The notes: a model not told the origin generated them from the sequence alone. Positions 34,131 to 46,621 are shown, counted from the stretch's first letter. The stretch is DNA of 64,000 nt from Undaria pinnatifida (GCA_012845835.1 JABAKD010000014.1:1976501-2040500), one strand, 5' to 3'. Program-made: numbers and translations.

Positions 34131-34395
34131 AAAATGAAAATACACTCCAGCTAGCTGTGAGATCGAAGATTTCGTCGAAACTCATCTTTGCAAGCTGTGT
34201 GTGATACTCCGATCGCGCGTATTACGAGTTGTGTGTCCTCATTAAGGATATAGGTCGGCGACTCCCCTTACAACTACAGTGTAGCTATCAGGGTCGACAG
34301 GGTGATTTCAGTCAGTCTGTGCGCGGAAACTATATAACCCGTTTCTGAGGGGGACAAAATCTGACAGCTGTGGAGGGAAATGTATCCTTTATATT
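34131..34395 (-). repeat. Family-R copy nearly identical to 16235-16500
   Basis: Differs from the 16.2 kb copy by a 4-base insertion (CCAGCTAGCTGTGAG) and a handful of substitutions over ~260 bases. This is the best evidence for recent family-R movement in the window. Confidence 0.8.
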
Positions 34396-34421
34396 ATGAA
34401 TCAGCACGAACTCTGGGTGTT

Positions 34422-35215
34422 GCAATAAAGCTTAGTTTGGGTATATCGGTCAACCTTTTGCAACTGGTCAAACGGACTAATACCCCAATAATACTAAAAC
34501 AAATGGCGTCGTCGATAGACCATGTTCGTTTTGGGTCGTGGGTTCATTTTTTTCTTTTTTTATCCTTCGGCGGATGGGGAAATATCACCACACTTCCACG
34601 TTTTTTCATATGCGTCCTGTCTGTGTCGATTTAACTCAAATGCCTTCACAACCAAGCGCTAGATGGCGTGTCCTTCGGATCCCATTACAATAGCGATAGC
34701 GTGAGCTGTCCCTATCGGCGGTCCTCGTTACTACCCCAGCGGCGTAATCTGCCGTTGTATACGGATGCGTGAGCATGTCGACCCGGCCTGTCCCCTTTGG
34801 GTCAGGTTCGGTGGAGATAGCCACCCGGAATGGCATCTTTCCGGGTAGTGTGGGACTTGCGCAAGCTCACCCACTAACAGAACCCCCACTCATGAGAGAT
34901 CGGCCTTCCGCCGGCCTTGGTCCAGTTGCGGTCCACCTTACCCATTCTCGGGCGTTGGTCCTCGAGGGTTCAAATCCTGCATCCACCATCAATAAACTTC
35001 TTCACACTTTCCCCATGTCGAACTTGAAAAATACTCTCACTCCCCGGTATACCCAGGAAATGAAACGGCTTGGATAATTGACTGGTCCGCCCGTATATCC
35101 GGCCGACCTGCTATCCCGCCGTTTCAGAGAGGGGGTTAGTTTGGGCAAGCTATTGGTTAACTTTTCGCACGTACGTGGTCAAACGGACGGATACCCCAAT
35201 AATACCTTAACAGTG
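34422..35215 (+). mobile_element. SINE-2, composite copy with terminal direct repeats
   Basis: Left repeat 34428-34500 (TTAGTTTGGGTATATCGGTC, GGTCAAACGGACTAATACCC). Right repeat 35130-35215 (GTTAGTTTGGGCAAGCTATT, GGTCAAACGGACGGATACCC). Between them the tRNA-like T-arm appears twice: GGGTCGTGGGTTCA at about 34540, interrupted by T-rich sequence, and GAGGGTTCAAATCCTGCATC ending CCACCA at about 34967-34990. The body then runs to CGTATATCCGGCCGACCTG. The inserted part 34560-34695 is the same ~130-base sequence found inside the Tc1-type MITE at 21690-21825. Confidence 0.6.
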
Positions 35216-35329
35216 CGCTGACATCAGATGTCGTTGGGTATGAGGTATGTAGAAACAACGGTATAATGTGAAGACAACAACAACATTAATATGAGGACAA
35301 CAACAACGAGGCACCTTTACCGGCTTTGT

Positions 35330-35935
35330 CCCACAAATTGTACCATATAACGTTCCAAATATATTTCGCTTTATAGAGCTGCTTTTTTTGTGTTCTTGTG
35401 CCTTTTTTCGTCAAATCGCGAGAGGGCGTCGACCCAACCCTAACCTTTTTTTTTTTTTTTCGCACACTTCACTTCCCAGCTTCTGGACAAGCCGTGGTCA
35501 CAGGTGTCGTCCTTTCTTCCCCCCAGTTCTTGCCTTCGATTTTTATCGCGCATAGGGTTCAGCAAAGCCACTGCTCGTCGATTTTTCATCGACTGTTTGT
35601 TTGTTGCTAACTCACGCTGTCGCACTTTCCGCAAGTCAATTTGCGCACAAGAAAAAGTCCCCACAAATTTTATACGAGTATGTATGCACTCAGGGGGATT
35701 CGAACTCACGAAACTGGCCTATACCAGGCTCGAGGATAACCTTATACGCCACCGGGGCGACCGGGCACCTAAACCACGCTAGAGCTCCGACCCGAGCGCG
35801 GGTTCGCCGCGCGTCTTGGAAAAACTGATAACAATTGTGCGGACAGCCTCAAACATCGAAATATACTTGTCATTTTATTATCTAGTATGATTTGTGGGAT
35901 TAGAAGATCGCAAAGGCTACTGACAAAAACAACAA
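35330..35935. repeat. Telomere-repeat block B, split by a SINE-1
   Basis: CAAATCGCGAGAGGGCGTCG and ACCCAACCCTAACC at 35412-35445, and GAGCTCCGACCCGAGCGCGG with CCTCAAACATCGAAATATAC after 35775, match block A at 25610-26035 on both sides. The CCCTAA tract itself is reduced to two units, and the SINE-1 sits exactly there. Confidence 0.8.
35446..35764 (-). mobile_element. SINE-1 inserted at a telomere-repeat tract
   Basis: Plus-strand T run 35446-35460, then body and head ending CACCGGGGCGACCGG. Minus-strand B-box GAGTTCGAATCCCC. The insertion replaced or deleted most of the CCCTAA tract present in block A. Confidence 0.85.
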
Positions 35936-36010
35936 AACTATGTCATGTGAGCTTTAAATCAAGTAATAAACGGAAACTCGTGCTTGGGTTGAAAAAAAAG
36001 TAGGTATCGG

Positions 36011-36166
36011 ATGACTGCGGGTGACCCACTAAGACTAAGGCAGGACGTGCACGGGCGACATGGATTACCCAAGGAAAGGGCCTTGGTTAAGGCAATAGGC
36101 GGAGTTTCCGTCAAGGTGGCATTTCTCCATCTGGACCTACCTCACAGAAATGCTATTGCAGTCCAG
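36011..36166 (+). CDS. Hypothetical two-exon gene, exon 1
   Basis: ATG 36011 opens a 52-codon frame that includes KAIGGVSVKVAFLHLDLPHR and ends NAIAVQ at a good donor CAG|GTGAGA (36166/36167). Read-through stops two codons later at 36173. It pairs in phase 0 with the acceptor at 36479. No domain is recognised. The sequence differs in texture from the repeats around it and has balanced codon usage. It lies inside the inferred GT intron on the same strand. It could also be a fragment of a mobile element protein. Confidence 0.3.
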
Positions 36167-36479
36167 GTGAGATGAACGCGATCCACGACTACGGTTCAGA
36201 ACTGGAAAGGCCAGCTAGGGAAATCGTAGCAGCTGCACAAGATCCCCGAGATACCAACAACAAGAACGACGAGCGAGTAGAGGCAGCAGGCAGAGACGGA
36301 GCGCCGGCCGAAGAGAGCAGCGCCCTACCATCTAAAGGGGCCTCCTTGTGCGCGCATGGGTCGAGCGAGAAATCTGGGGTGGTGCCAAAGCAACAGCCGC
36401 TGTCTACGCAGACGGCCGAGCGTGAGGATCAGCAGTTTGTATAATGGAAGGTAGCCGAAAGGCGGAGGAGTAAGATCAG

Positions 36480-36800
36480 GAGGTGGAGCAGCAAGAGCAG
36501 CAGGTTGTGGTTGTGCAGGAGCCGCTGGCGGAGGGGTCACTTTCATCGCCGCCCCCCGTACCATGGAGTGATGAACCAGATTGGTGGTTAGACCGACCCT
36601 CGGCGCCGACACCGCCGCCGACCAGTAAAGAAGATGGGGATACGGCAGAGCAGGCACCACCGCCGCCGCCTCCGCCGCTGCCGCCGCCGATAATATCTTT
36701 GCCGGTTGACGACGCGACCTTGCGCGGGCGTAAGGTAGATGAGATCAATGGTGACGGCGAGGCTGGGTTTTCTTTCTGCTGTGAGAGCGTTGCGGATTAG
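36480..36800 (+). CDS. Hypothetical two-exon gene, exon 2 (Pro-rich)
   Basis: After acceptor AAGATCAG the frame reads EVEQQEQQVVVVQEPLAEG, a PPPVPWSDEPDWWLD segment, an acidic stretch, a run of seven prolines plus LPPP, and ends FSFCCESVAD at TAG 36798. Joined to exon 1 it gives about 159 residues. Glu/Gln-rich then Pro-rich composition suggests a disordered linker protein. An independent 90-codon ATG frame (36172-36444) lies within the supposed intron, so the gene model is uncertain. No homologue comes to mind. Confidence 0.3.
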   Translation, partial: EVEQQEQQVVVVQEPLAEGSLSSPPPVPWSDEPDWWLDRPSAPTPPPTSKEDGDTAEQAPPPPPPPLPPPIISLPVDDATLRGRKVDEINGDGEAGFSFCCESVAD

Positions 36801-37975
36801 ACACTGAATGAATGGACATGGTGAGCGAGGGACCAGGAGGAGGAGGAGAGTGAGGAGGAACGGACCTGGTTGGAGAGCACTCGTGGTTGGTCTAAGGAGT
36901 GAAAACCAGCGTCGCCGCAGGCACTGTCTCCTTCGATCACGACTTCGCGAGAAGGAGAAGGTCATCGGCCTGGAAAACCAAGTCTACGTATGATATGATG
37001 TGTTACTCTCCGCTTGTTATCTCTCGTTAATCGCGTTGTATTCGAGGAAAATATATATATATATATAGCTCGTAACATCATTTTCTGGAGCTGAGTTAAT
37101 GCCGACCCTCCCGCCCCCCCGTTTCCTTCCCCTTTGCTGTGAGACTGATTTTGTATTTCTTGTGTGTGGTCTGGTATGATAACCCATTGGTTGCGTAACC
37201 TATACATATTATATGTTAGCGGGCTCTTGCAGCAGTAGTAGTGTACTTGGTTTGCTGTGACTGTTGACTTTGAGGAATTTGCAAAACAAGGCTGGTGGAT
37301 GCTGGATTGAGATTGAAGCTAGGAGTTGTTGATTGTGCCCAGTCAGTCGTGTTCCTTTGTCAGGGTTACGCCGCGCATGACAATGATCACCCCCTTCCCT
37401 AGTCTTTCCCTGATATTGCGCTAATAATGTCTGTGCGTCTCTTGGGTAATGGAAGATTGGTTTGGGTACAGTAGTTGTATGGTTGTACCCGGCATTGCTT
37501 CAGGGTCAGGGTTCTCTACGAGTTGGATCGAGCTCGTGTAAACATGTTGTTGGCTTCACGACCAGTTAATAATCGCGCGTACATGCCAAAATGCAAGTAG
37601 GTTGCGATTGATGTGAAACGAGTTTGTTTGCAGGTGCTGTTGTCCGACTTACGTCTATCATTGATGTTCCGCTCGGCAAAGTCGTTGAAACACAGACCTT
37701 GTCTAATGCGTGGCGAGTACGAGTTTTGCGTGAGGAAATCAGATAGCCGAGCGAGCACGTACAACCTCTTCCCAAACAGAGCAAATACATAGGTCACACA
37801 TAATGCCCCCCCCTCCATACGTCATATCATGATAGCAGCTGATTGATCACCCTTGTTTTAATATATACTGTTGACCACTTTCGAAGATTGGAACACAGGA
37901 GGTATGTTGTTATAGGTAACACCACTTTGGTTACAATACAAGCTGGGCCGGCCATGACGCCGTGAATTCACAAAT
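36801..37975. other. No gene seen; AT microsatellite
   Basis: A short (AT)n tract lies at about 37049-37067. The rest is anonymous. Confidence 0.4.
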
Positions 37976-37979
37976 ATCG

Positions 37980-38261
37980 CTGTGCCCCACTCAGCGTTTG
38001 GAGTTCGGATCTGGATTTTTGACACGTGATTTAGAGCAAGCTCATCAAAACACTACTACTTGGGAATCGCAAAAAAAAAAAAAAGAGAATTTCGGTGACT
38101 TTTGGTCCGTTTTATGATCATGGATTTCGTTCGGCCGCCCGTATGTGGGCAAGACTATACTGAGTATATTTTTTGGGAATTCCAAGTAGTATTTGTTTAA
38201 GGTTGCTCTAAATCACGTGTCAAAATTCAGGGCCGAACCATGAAAAATGAGCGGGGCACAG
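37980..38261. mobile_element. Foldback MITE with ~90-base imperfect TIRs
   Basis: Left arm from CTGTGCCCCACTCA (37980), then GTTCGGATCTGG, TTGACACGTGATTTAGAGCA and ACTACTACTTGG. The right arm ends TGAGCGGGGCACAG (38261) and carries the reverse complement of the same blocks (TGCTCTAAATCACGTGTCAA, CCAAGTAGTATTTG). 22 bases around CACGTG are perfect. Total 282 bases with a ~100-base loop. There is no coding capacity, and the target duplication is not resolved. Confidence 0.82.
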
Positions 38262-39500
38262 AGATTTTTTTTTTTTCGCTTTTTGTCGAAAACGCTTGAC
38301 TTAGTCTATATATGGAATCGAGTTTTGGCAGTATCTCTTGATGGGTGTCGAATTGGGCAATGAAACTTATATCGATGTTGTTCTAGAGTCTTCAGCATAG
38401 TGTCCACCAAATTTCACCTCGATTGACCGTTTTTTCTTATTTTCGTACGGATTTTTTTGTTTATTAAGTTGGAAAAGTTCTGCACGGATTTTTTTGTTTT
38501 TCAAATTTGGAAAAGTTGGTGCTTTTGAGTTTTCGCGGATATCTCGACGAGATCGAGTCGGAAAAAATAATAAGCCTTTGAATTTTTCAAATATATACTT
38601 TTTTTCTTTTCTTCATATGCAATGTGGTGTCAGGGGTAGCGCTTCGATTTTTCAAGTCGTAATTCGTAAAAGCGGCGGCGGGAAAGCTTTCTGGATTATT
38701 GTCGGTTTCTTGGCCGGCCAAGCCTGTACTTATTTATCGTGAGAAATATTCTAAGGGACCGGGAACCGATAATAGAATGGAATGTTGTTTGTTGTTCATA
38801 AAGAGAATTCAACGTTATGGTTCATAGTTTCTTTTGGCAGAGTACGTACGTAGCTCACTTTGACAGCAGCAGCTGACATTGTTTGGCTGATCGCGCTTGT
38901 GGAGATACCAAGTGGATACTGCACGGGACGGTGCTGGCAGACTGGTACAACACGCGAACAGACAGAGCTGTTGTTTGCAACTGGACAGCAGTCGCTCACT
39001 GGACCAGATAATTCGTGATTCCGTCATTCTTCAGTTCATCGCTAGACGGCGATTCGCGGAATGAGCGAGAACAAGAAGCATTCTCGAAGGCGAAGCGCTT
39101 CATACGAGGCAAAGAAGGCGAGCGCGGAAGCGTCGACAACGAACGGGCCTCGCCTTGACCGGTATGATATTACGTGCAGCTGCGGGTTGTCACTTATCCC
39201 CTCAATTCCCGATGCTGGTCGGCGGAGAGCGTGTGTGTGCGTTTGAAAACGGTTCGAGCGAGTTGTGTTGCTTGTGCAAAAACAAACGAAAAAAGAAGGC
39301 GGGTAAATAGCAACAAATTCAACATGATGATCAAGCACATGCGCATCACAGATCGCGGCAACAAGATAGCATCGGACTCTCCCCCCGATCGAGGCAGATA
39401 GATCTTTTATATAATCAGCGACGTCAGCAAAAAAAGGGTAACTACATGGTTGCACCTATCGATTATAATATTCTATCTAGCGATCCATGTACAACAACAA
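38262..39500. other. No gene seen; short internal duplication
   Basis: ACGGATTTTTTTGTTT ... TTGGAAAAGTT occurs twice (38451 and 38484). Other frames are short and anonymous. Confidence 0.4.
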
Positions 39501-39509
39501 ATTATGAAG

Positions 39510-41445
39510 CTTTAACACGTTGTTTACCACACCTAAAGATTGTGTTGCATACCACATCTAACATCAAATCTTCTAGAATAATGAACAAAACCCGGCAGGT
39601 GATATAAAGGGATGTCTTCTTGCTACAGCCGTCAGATTTGTCGGATTTAAAGTTTCCGCGTACATATTGAAGTGTCCCGCGCGCCCCCCCCACACCTCGA
39701 TCCCTCTTGTTCAAACGCCCCACCTTCAATCAAAATCTACCAGAGCAGTAAACACTACCAGCCGGCTGATATCAGCTCAGTATCTTTCTGGCCATCTAAC
39801 ATCAAATCTTCTAGAACCATAAACAATACCAGACAGGTGGTATAAAGGGATGTCTTCTTCCTACAACCGTCAGATTAGTACCCTTTAAGGATTTATAGTT
39901 TCCGCGCACATATTGAAGTGTCCCCCCCTAATCCCTATTGTTCAAACGCCCCACCTCAAATCAAAACCTGCCAGAGCAGTAAACACTACCAGCCAGCTGA
40001 TATATCACCTCATTATCTTTCTGGCCATCCATGCCGTAGCTCCAATTCACCCCCCCCCTCCCCCCCTGTTTTGTTTTGTTTTTTCCCCGACATTTTGATC
40101 AAACGTCCCACCTACAATCGAAATCGGCCAGAGTAATGAACACTTCTAAAAAATTGATATCACGTCATTATATTTTAAGCTATCCATGACGTAGCTTGCA
40201 TTCACCCCCCCCTTTCCCCACCCCCTAACGCCACCTCCTTCCCCACCACCCGTACGATCGCCTAGACCTAGCACCACGCGTAGAGCAATCCCCTACATAT
40301 ATGCGTAATATGCGCGATCAGAGTATCCCACATAAGCTTTCAAATATGAGCTTCGACCAAACGTTCGATCTCACTGCTGGAGTGTGATTTTATATTGTAT
40401 GTGACCTAAACCTCTCGAAAACCCTTCCCCCCCCCCCGGTTCCTCCCCACTTCTTTTTTTTTCCCCTGCTTCCACTTGCTCAAACGCCCCACCAAACATC
40501 GAAATCTGCTAGAGTAGTAAACACTTCCACGCACTTGATATCGGCTCATAAATCGTTCTAGAGCCATCCAGGCCGCTGCCGCAATCCCCCCCCCCCCCCC
40601 CGAGAAAAAAACGCCCCCTACTTCTCCACCACCCGCACCATCGCCTAGACCAAGCACCACGCGTATAACAAACCCCTACATCTAAGCGAGTGGTTGTTGT
40701 TTAAAAAACCCTTTCGCCCCGCCCCGCCCCCCTCCTCCCCCCCCCCCCCCCCCCTCCCCCCGTCCCGCCCCCCCCCCCCCTCCCCCTCCTCCCCCCCCCG
40801 CACCATCGCCTAGACCAAGCACCACGCGTATAACAAACCCCTACATCTAAGCGACTGGTTGTTGCTTAAAAAACCCTTTCGCCCCGCCCCGCCCCCCTCC
40901 TCCCCCCCCCCCCCCCCTCCCCCCGTCCCGCCCCCCCCCTCCCCCCTCCTCCCCCCCCCGCCCCACCCCCACCCGCTCGAACGCTCCGCCCTCTCCTCAC
41001 CGGTTGTACGACTTACAGGATAGGGTTTATAGTTTCTACGCAAAGATTGAGCTGCCCCTCCCCCCCCCCCCTCTCCTTTCCCCCCGCTTCCCCTTGATCA
41101 AACCTAGGCCCCTACGTCCTTGAAGACTCCGCCCTCCCCTCACCGTTATTTGATATACAGGATTCACTTGATAAACTGATGCATTTGGTTCCACAGCTGT
41201 CAGATTTTGTCCCCCTCAAAAATGGGTTTTATAGTTTATGCGCACAGACTGACGATCATCACCCTGTTGACCCTGATAGCTACACTGTAGTTGCAAGAGG
41301 AGACGCCGATCTATATCCTTAATGAGGACACACGACCCGTAATTCGCGCAATCGGAGAATCACACACAGCTTGCAAAGAAAGATGAGTTAAGACAAAATC
41401 TTCGATCTCACAGCTGAAGTGTATTTATATTTTTATAATAATAAA
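39510..41445 (+). repeat. Family-R block, C-rich, with a 165-base tandem duplication
   Basis: Units carry CCGTCAGATT, TTATAGTTTCCGCGCACATA, CAAACGCCCCACCT, GATATCACCTCATTATCTTT, poly-C runs and CACCACGCGTA. Between 40635 and 40962 a unit starting GCACCATCGCCTAGACCAAG, passing TAAGCGA.TGGTTGTTG and ending in C tracts, is duplicated almost perfectly. The canonical core closes the block (CAGACTGACGATCATCACCC, CACACACAGCTTGCAAAG, CGATCTCACAGCTG to 41440). Confidence 0.75.
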
Positions 41446-42990
41446 TGCCGCTGTGGGGTAACGAGCCGACTCTGCATGAGTCAGTCAGCTGATGACCGCC
41501 ACGACGGGAAGGCGGAGAATGTCATTCGACGGACAGACTGTTTAAGTTGCAGGCTAATAATTTCGTAGTTTATGAATTTTACTACCTGGTATAATATTTG
41601 GGTTTCGAATTTCGCATTTTGAATGGTTTTGGCGTGTGCACAGCCGGGAGGCGGCTGATTGGTACTTTAATGGGTGTTTGATATTCTGTTTTTTTGGAGG
41701 TGACACGTAGCATTATTGGTGTCGAATACCTAACCGTGGTTCTATCTCATACCTGGTGGACATTGTTGCTGTGACAGTAAGCCCCAACCACGGAGAGGCC
41801 GACGGAGGGACTATTGTTTTTGTATTACTCGGATGGTTGGTTTGAGTGGACAATATCCTCCGTACGTATTAATAGTACGTAGTGCGGTCATGATGCTATT
41901 TGGGAAGATGTGAGAAATTGACCATTAGAAATAGCACCATGGCCCCATAGTTTAAGGACGTTGAATGCGTACATCGATTGTCGTGGAGTATGACGGCACT
42001 CGCGTACGTATGATAAGTCAGTCTGTACCTGGTATATATTATCCTGTGGCATATATCAGGTGGATATAATGATGGTGGAATATCTCTGTTGTCGTCCCTT
42101 GCAGTGGATGTTCTGATACGTACGTCCATGGTCGAGAGCGCCATCCAGTGGCGATGTTTGTACTGATGCTTTAAGTCGGTTATATACTACTTTGTGGTAT
42201 AGTATCAAAGGAAGAGTAGGAACTTTTGTGTTGGTGTGTATGGCATACGACCTTGTATATATTATAACGGAGTACCCGCATCTAAGAATATGAATGCCGT
42301 GTGTGGTGGTTAGTTAAGAAAAATGGCGATAGTATGGCATACCAGTATCTGTCGGTGTTTATCGAATTGAGATGAAGAGAGTTTTAGACCCGGGACCGGT
42401 GACCCCCTCTTGGTCACTGGACTTGACTTGGCTTTCTTCCCACTTCGTTTCGACTTCCCTCTTCCGTGAATGAAGGCAGGGACGACCCTGATAATGTAGT
42501 TTTTATGGCAATGTTGTATAATTGTACTGGGTATCAGCTTCGCTTGGAGACAGCACAGGTTCTTCTTTGTAGATTTCTTATTATTGGCGTTGAGCTGTGA
42601 GAAGATCGAGGAGACAGGAAAGGAGAAGGAGTGAGAGCATGGGGGTGGGGTGAGGCTCACAGAGTTCGCTTCACTCCAGCATTGCTGCTGTGCTCTCTTC
42701 TGGACCTTCACCTATGGAACGTACAAAGAACGTTCTAAGTGTTCTATATTCCCATGAGCGCTTAACGCGTTTACTTCTTTTACCTATCTTGTCCAGAGGA
42801 GGAACATTCCATCACCGAGAACGCTCTTGTGGTATAAGCTAGCTAGATTCTACGGGTTGTCCGCTCCACCCAGAACATTCCGTTTGAGATAATCTTCTTG
42901 AGGCCAATGGACCATAACTCTGCGGGCTATCTTACCGAATCTATTGCCAGCTATACTGACACTCTATTACAAGGATGGCGCGGTGAAGGT
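41446..42990. other. No gene seen
   Basis: Anonymous intronic sequence with three TACCTGGTATA words (41588, 42026) and a related TACCTGGTGG (41750). The left part of the Helitron remnant may extend into it. Confidence 0.35.
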
Positions 42991-42995
42991 GGCAG

Positions 42996-44400
42996 TTATG
43001 CTGAAGTGACAGCATACGGAAGGAGCGGTGGTCGATAGAAGAGCGGACTGAATTGGGGCAACCCGAGTCCTGTAGCTGGGGTTATGAGCGGCTCGGCGCA
43101 ATTAGCCACGTGAGGTACACCGTTAATTAAACGTTCAGGGTGCACTAGACACATGATGTTGGCACTGCACGTAGTTTGGCTTAAAGCGACGTATAACTGA
43201 CCACGGCAGCGGACGTCATCTCCAAGGTCGAGACCGACTCCAGACAAAGTTTGGTCTTGGCTTTTGTTGACGGTAACTGCGTAGCAAACGCGTAGGGGAA
43301 ATTGTCTTGGATGGGATGTGATTCCTTTGGGCCCGACTTTAACTTTGAAAAATATTCGTGGCATTTTGATGGGGGAATCTGGAGCAATGACCTCAACGTC
43401 AATAATGCGAGGGGATACGGCCCGCCCAACGCCTTTTTTACCGTTAACGATGCCGGTGTCAAAGTCACCTTTATGGGCGACGACACTCATGGCAGCCAGC
43501 TGTCTTTTTTTCGGTTAGCAGGAGATGCGTGGGAAGACGCCGGGAGGCGTTTACCTGTGGGTGCTTTACTGACGGCGCGGTTAAGGGCGCTGTAAGTTGT
43601 AATTTGTTTTGGGCACTGCGACGACCCGATGAAGGATAGTTTAATTTCTTCTTGGCGCGAATATATATATCACATGCCCACTCTTCTTGGTCAACGAAAG
43701 ACAAACTTTTCAAAACTTTCTCGCACATAAGGCGTTGCCCCGAAGAAAAAATATCTTAACACGTTTGTTACTTTTGACTGAGAGTGTTTGTGATTTCTTG
43801 AACGGAATCTCTTTGCTGATGCCAGGACTCCCGCCGGATTCTCCGTTCTAAAACAGTAAGCTGTATTGAAGTGATTTGTGAGCAGGGCTCCACAGTAGGA
43901 CAAACCGAAGGCGGCGACATAGGTTGTCAGGTCCGGCACAGGGGAAAGTGTACACAAATCTTTGTGCGCGCGTTTCGGGGTCGTCTTCGAAAATGAGCGC
44001 GGCGATTTCTTTCCCTGTTAGAGGTGGGGCGTCACCGAAAACCGAAACGTGTGTTTGCCTAGTAACTTGCGCAAACTCGATGCCAACGTTATCTGCGGAC
44101 ACGTCGTTGTTGTTCAGATCTAGTAATATGGATTTGTATTGCGTTATGCATGAGTTGTGGGTTGCGAGTGAAGCTGACAAAGTTGGACGGTGTCCATGTT
44201 CAAACCGTTCGTAGATCGGGCCTGTTGCATCATCTCGGCATCGTAAATGAACATGCGAACCTTGTTTATAACAGGCGTACGCTCGTCTTACTGTCCACGG
44301 AAGGCATCTAATATACGGCGGTAAGCTCGGCCATGAAGCTGCAACATGCTAGGGTAGGCAGGCTGTGTCCACGTGGGGGGTGGTGCAGCTCCGAGCATAG
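42996..44400 (-). pseudogene. Helitron RepHel remnant: N-terminal domain fused to helicase C-terminus
   Basis: RepHel proteins nick and unwind DNA for rolling-circle transposition. On the minus strand the N-terminal Helitron domain is recognisable in decayed form: LHGRAYRRILDAFRGQ then NKVRMFIYDAEMMQQAR (about 44360-44230), GIEFAQVTRQTHVSVFGD and GKEIAALIFEDDPE (44090-43990), then LQYSLLF, a stop and NGESG (about 43850), matching the family's QYPLLFPxGExGW. The HUH nuclease and most of the helicase are missing. The frame 43490-42996 then gives the PIF1-type helicase end: PRQFPLRVCYAVTVNKSQDQ, TLSGVGLDLG, RGQLYVALSQ. It has internal deletion, stops and frameshifts, so it is inactive. It lies antisense in the GT intron. 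The 5' TC and 3' CTRR termini were not located. Confidence 0.8.
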
Positions 44401-46600
44401 TTAAACTGAATAAGCCGTTGTATTTACGCTGATTGCGTAAAAAATGTCTTTCAGTAAACATGAGTTCAATGCCAGGGGGTAAGTTGTAAGGTTATACGTG
44501 GGGACACAGAGTGCCCCCTGCAGGTCTGCCAATTGAGCAGGTCCTCGGAGAGTACTCACTTTCTTTGCCTTTCGTAGAGACGTAGCTTTATTCGATTCCA
44601 CCAGAGCACCGGATAGCTTCTGAGATCGGAGGCACTTATTTCCTAACTTTCCCGAATACAGAAAGCCAACCTTATCATACGAAACCCATCCAAAATATCT
44701 CAAATTCATAAAATTACAAGCCTTTCGAGGCCGCATTATAACACTAGCCCACCCTGATGAGTAGCATATGCAGAAATATGGAAGATTTGGGGAAACTCCG
44801 GTTCTACGAACTAGACCACGAGTCGAAGATGCGGGTCCTCAAACCCCACTCCCACACCTCTAACGGTCTGGCTATAGAGCCAGGAACTCGCGAAGAAAAG
44901 CAGTTGAGGGAAATGCAGACCCTACAACGAGGCAAAAGTCACCCATCAAAAAGCTGCCGCTTCGGGGGTTATACTGCCCATCTTCATGCGGTTGGTATTG
45001 CCGGTACCTAAGAGCATAGCATCGATAGTGCAGCGAGCAGCACTCCTTCAGGCGCGATCGTTCCCCTTTAGTGCGGTCGGTGGGGGAAACTATTTTGATC
45101 AAGTGTTGTACAGACCTTGTCCTCTGATTGGCACATGTACGACCCTCTACTGTGCTACCCCCCCTACACTACTGTTGGGGCAGATGCTGCCCGTTTTTTA
45201 GACGAGGGAAGTAATAATGCATAAGATTATAGCATGGCATAACTTGTGTCCTGCTGTACGTGGGACGACCAAGCACATGGCGCACGACCATCGTCGTGAA
45301 GGCCTCGAATACCATCCAGCTTCCTTCGTGTGTCCCATTCTTTGTTCGTATTTCGATTTCCTGTGGCCTTGTTTTATGTCGCAGCAGGGGCGCACAGAAC
45401 AAACCATGTCGATCAGCATCGCTATCATTACCCCCCGACGGCCCGACACCTGACGGGCCGAAAACGATACTCTCCGCTTTCGTTTTGATTCTGGCAAGCC
45501 GTTGTTTAGGAAGCTTTGTGCATGCACGTTACCATACCCAAGCTATTCTTGTTCTTTGTTTGGTGCACCTACGTTGACATGTTTATATCAATTTTACTTG
45601 ACGATTGCGGTGATTGCTTGAGATCTGAACAAGAACGCGTTGTGTGACACAATGCGATACTCTGTGTGATATGTCACGCCAGCGGAAACGAGTCCATCCA
45701 GACCTGGTTGGCTGTTGCCGTAGACCTAATGGAACACCACCATCGTTGTGCACATGCTAATTACCATGAAAGCATTTCATACTGTTTCGGGTTTAGTATA
45801 TCCTTTTCCGGGAGGAGAGACGCCCGTCGTCTTCTAGTTAGTTTATAAAGAAATTTTTGAGGGAAATGGCCTGGCATTTGGGGCGGGGGGGACGCTGTCT
45901 GGTGCCCACCCCCCACCCTCCCGCAGATGGGACGGACATAAACTAAGCGCAATGTTGGCCAGGATTGTTTTTTTCTGGGTTTTTTTGGGCCCTGGGAGGC
46001 ATGGGGGCGATGATAGCGGTGTATAGACACACCGATCTCTGTGTTAAGAGACGATAAGCACGCGACAGAGCATGCGGAACCCAGAGGCTTAGTATTGCCC
46101 TGTTTTCGTTTTGTTGTACCCTGCTCTATTTCGGTCTGTTCGATATGTGTTTCGCTGTACCTTGTTTTCATTGTATTATACGTTGTTGCGTGTCACTTCA
46201 TTGTTTTGGCGTCCAGTATCTCTTCTCTTTACTCTTGTGCCCGTTTTCGCTTTTCTGTTCCTTATAGCCTTGTTTATCTTTCTCTGCAAGTTGTCTGGCA
46301 CAGCCAGTGTCCGCGCCTGTTATTTATCCGAGAGAGAGGCAAGCGCTCTGTGCGCGTGTATCTCACATTAAACCGGCATCACCCCCCATTGACGTACATA
46401 ATATGCAGACTCGGTGGTCGAAGGGTGTGTACGGAAACGAGAGAGACTATACATCACAAATACACATGAAATTGTTGGCCATGCAGCGTCGTCTTTACGT
46501 ACCCTCGTTTTCTCTTCTAAATGAACATCACAATGTTGCAGTTCCTACTCTGATATACGGTACACCCCTCGGTTTCAGCTGCGACTTGGCTGCAAAAAAA
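44401..46600. other. No gene recognised
   Basis: Several 80-140 codon frames exist on both strands (44757-45011 plus, 45198-45527 minus, 46041-46469 plus). None has a domain I recognise, and none chains across plausible splice sites. Confidence 0.35.
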
Positions 46601-46621
46601 ACAACCGTCTAAAGGACGAAC

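Noticed and set aside
43302-43595. Plus-strand frame opposite the Helitron helicase end
   Set aside because: It is the antisense shadow of a recognised helicase reading frame.
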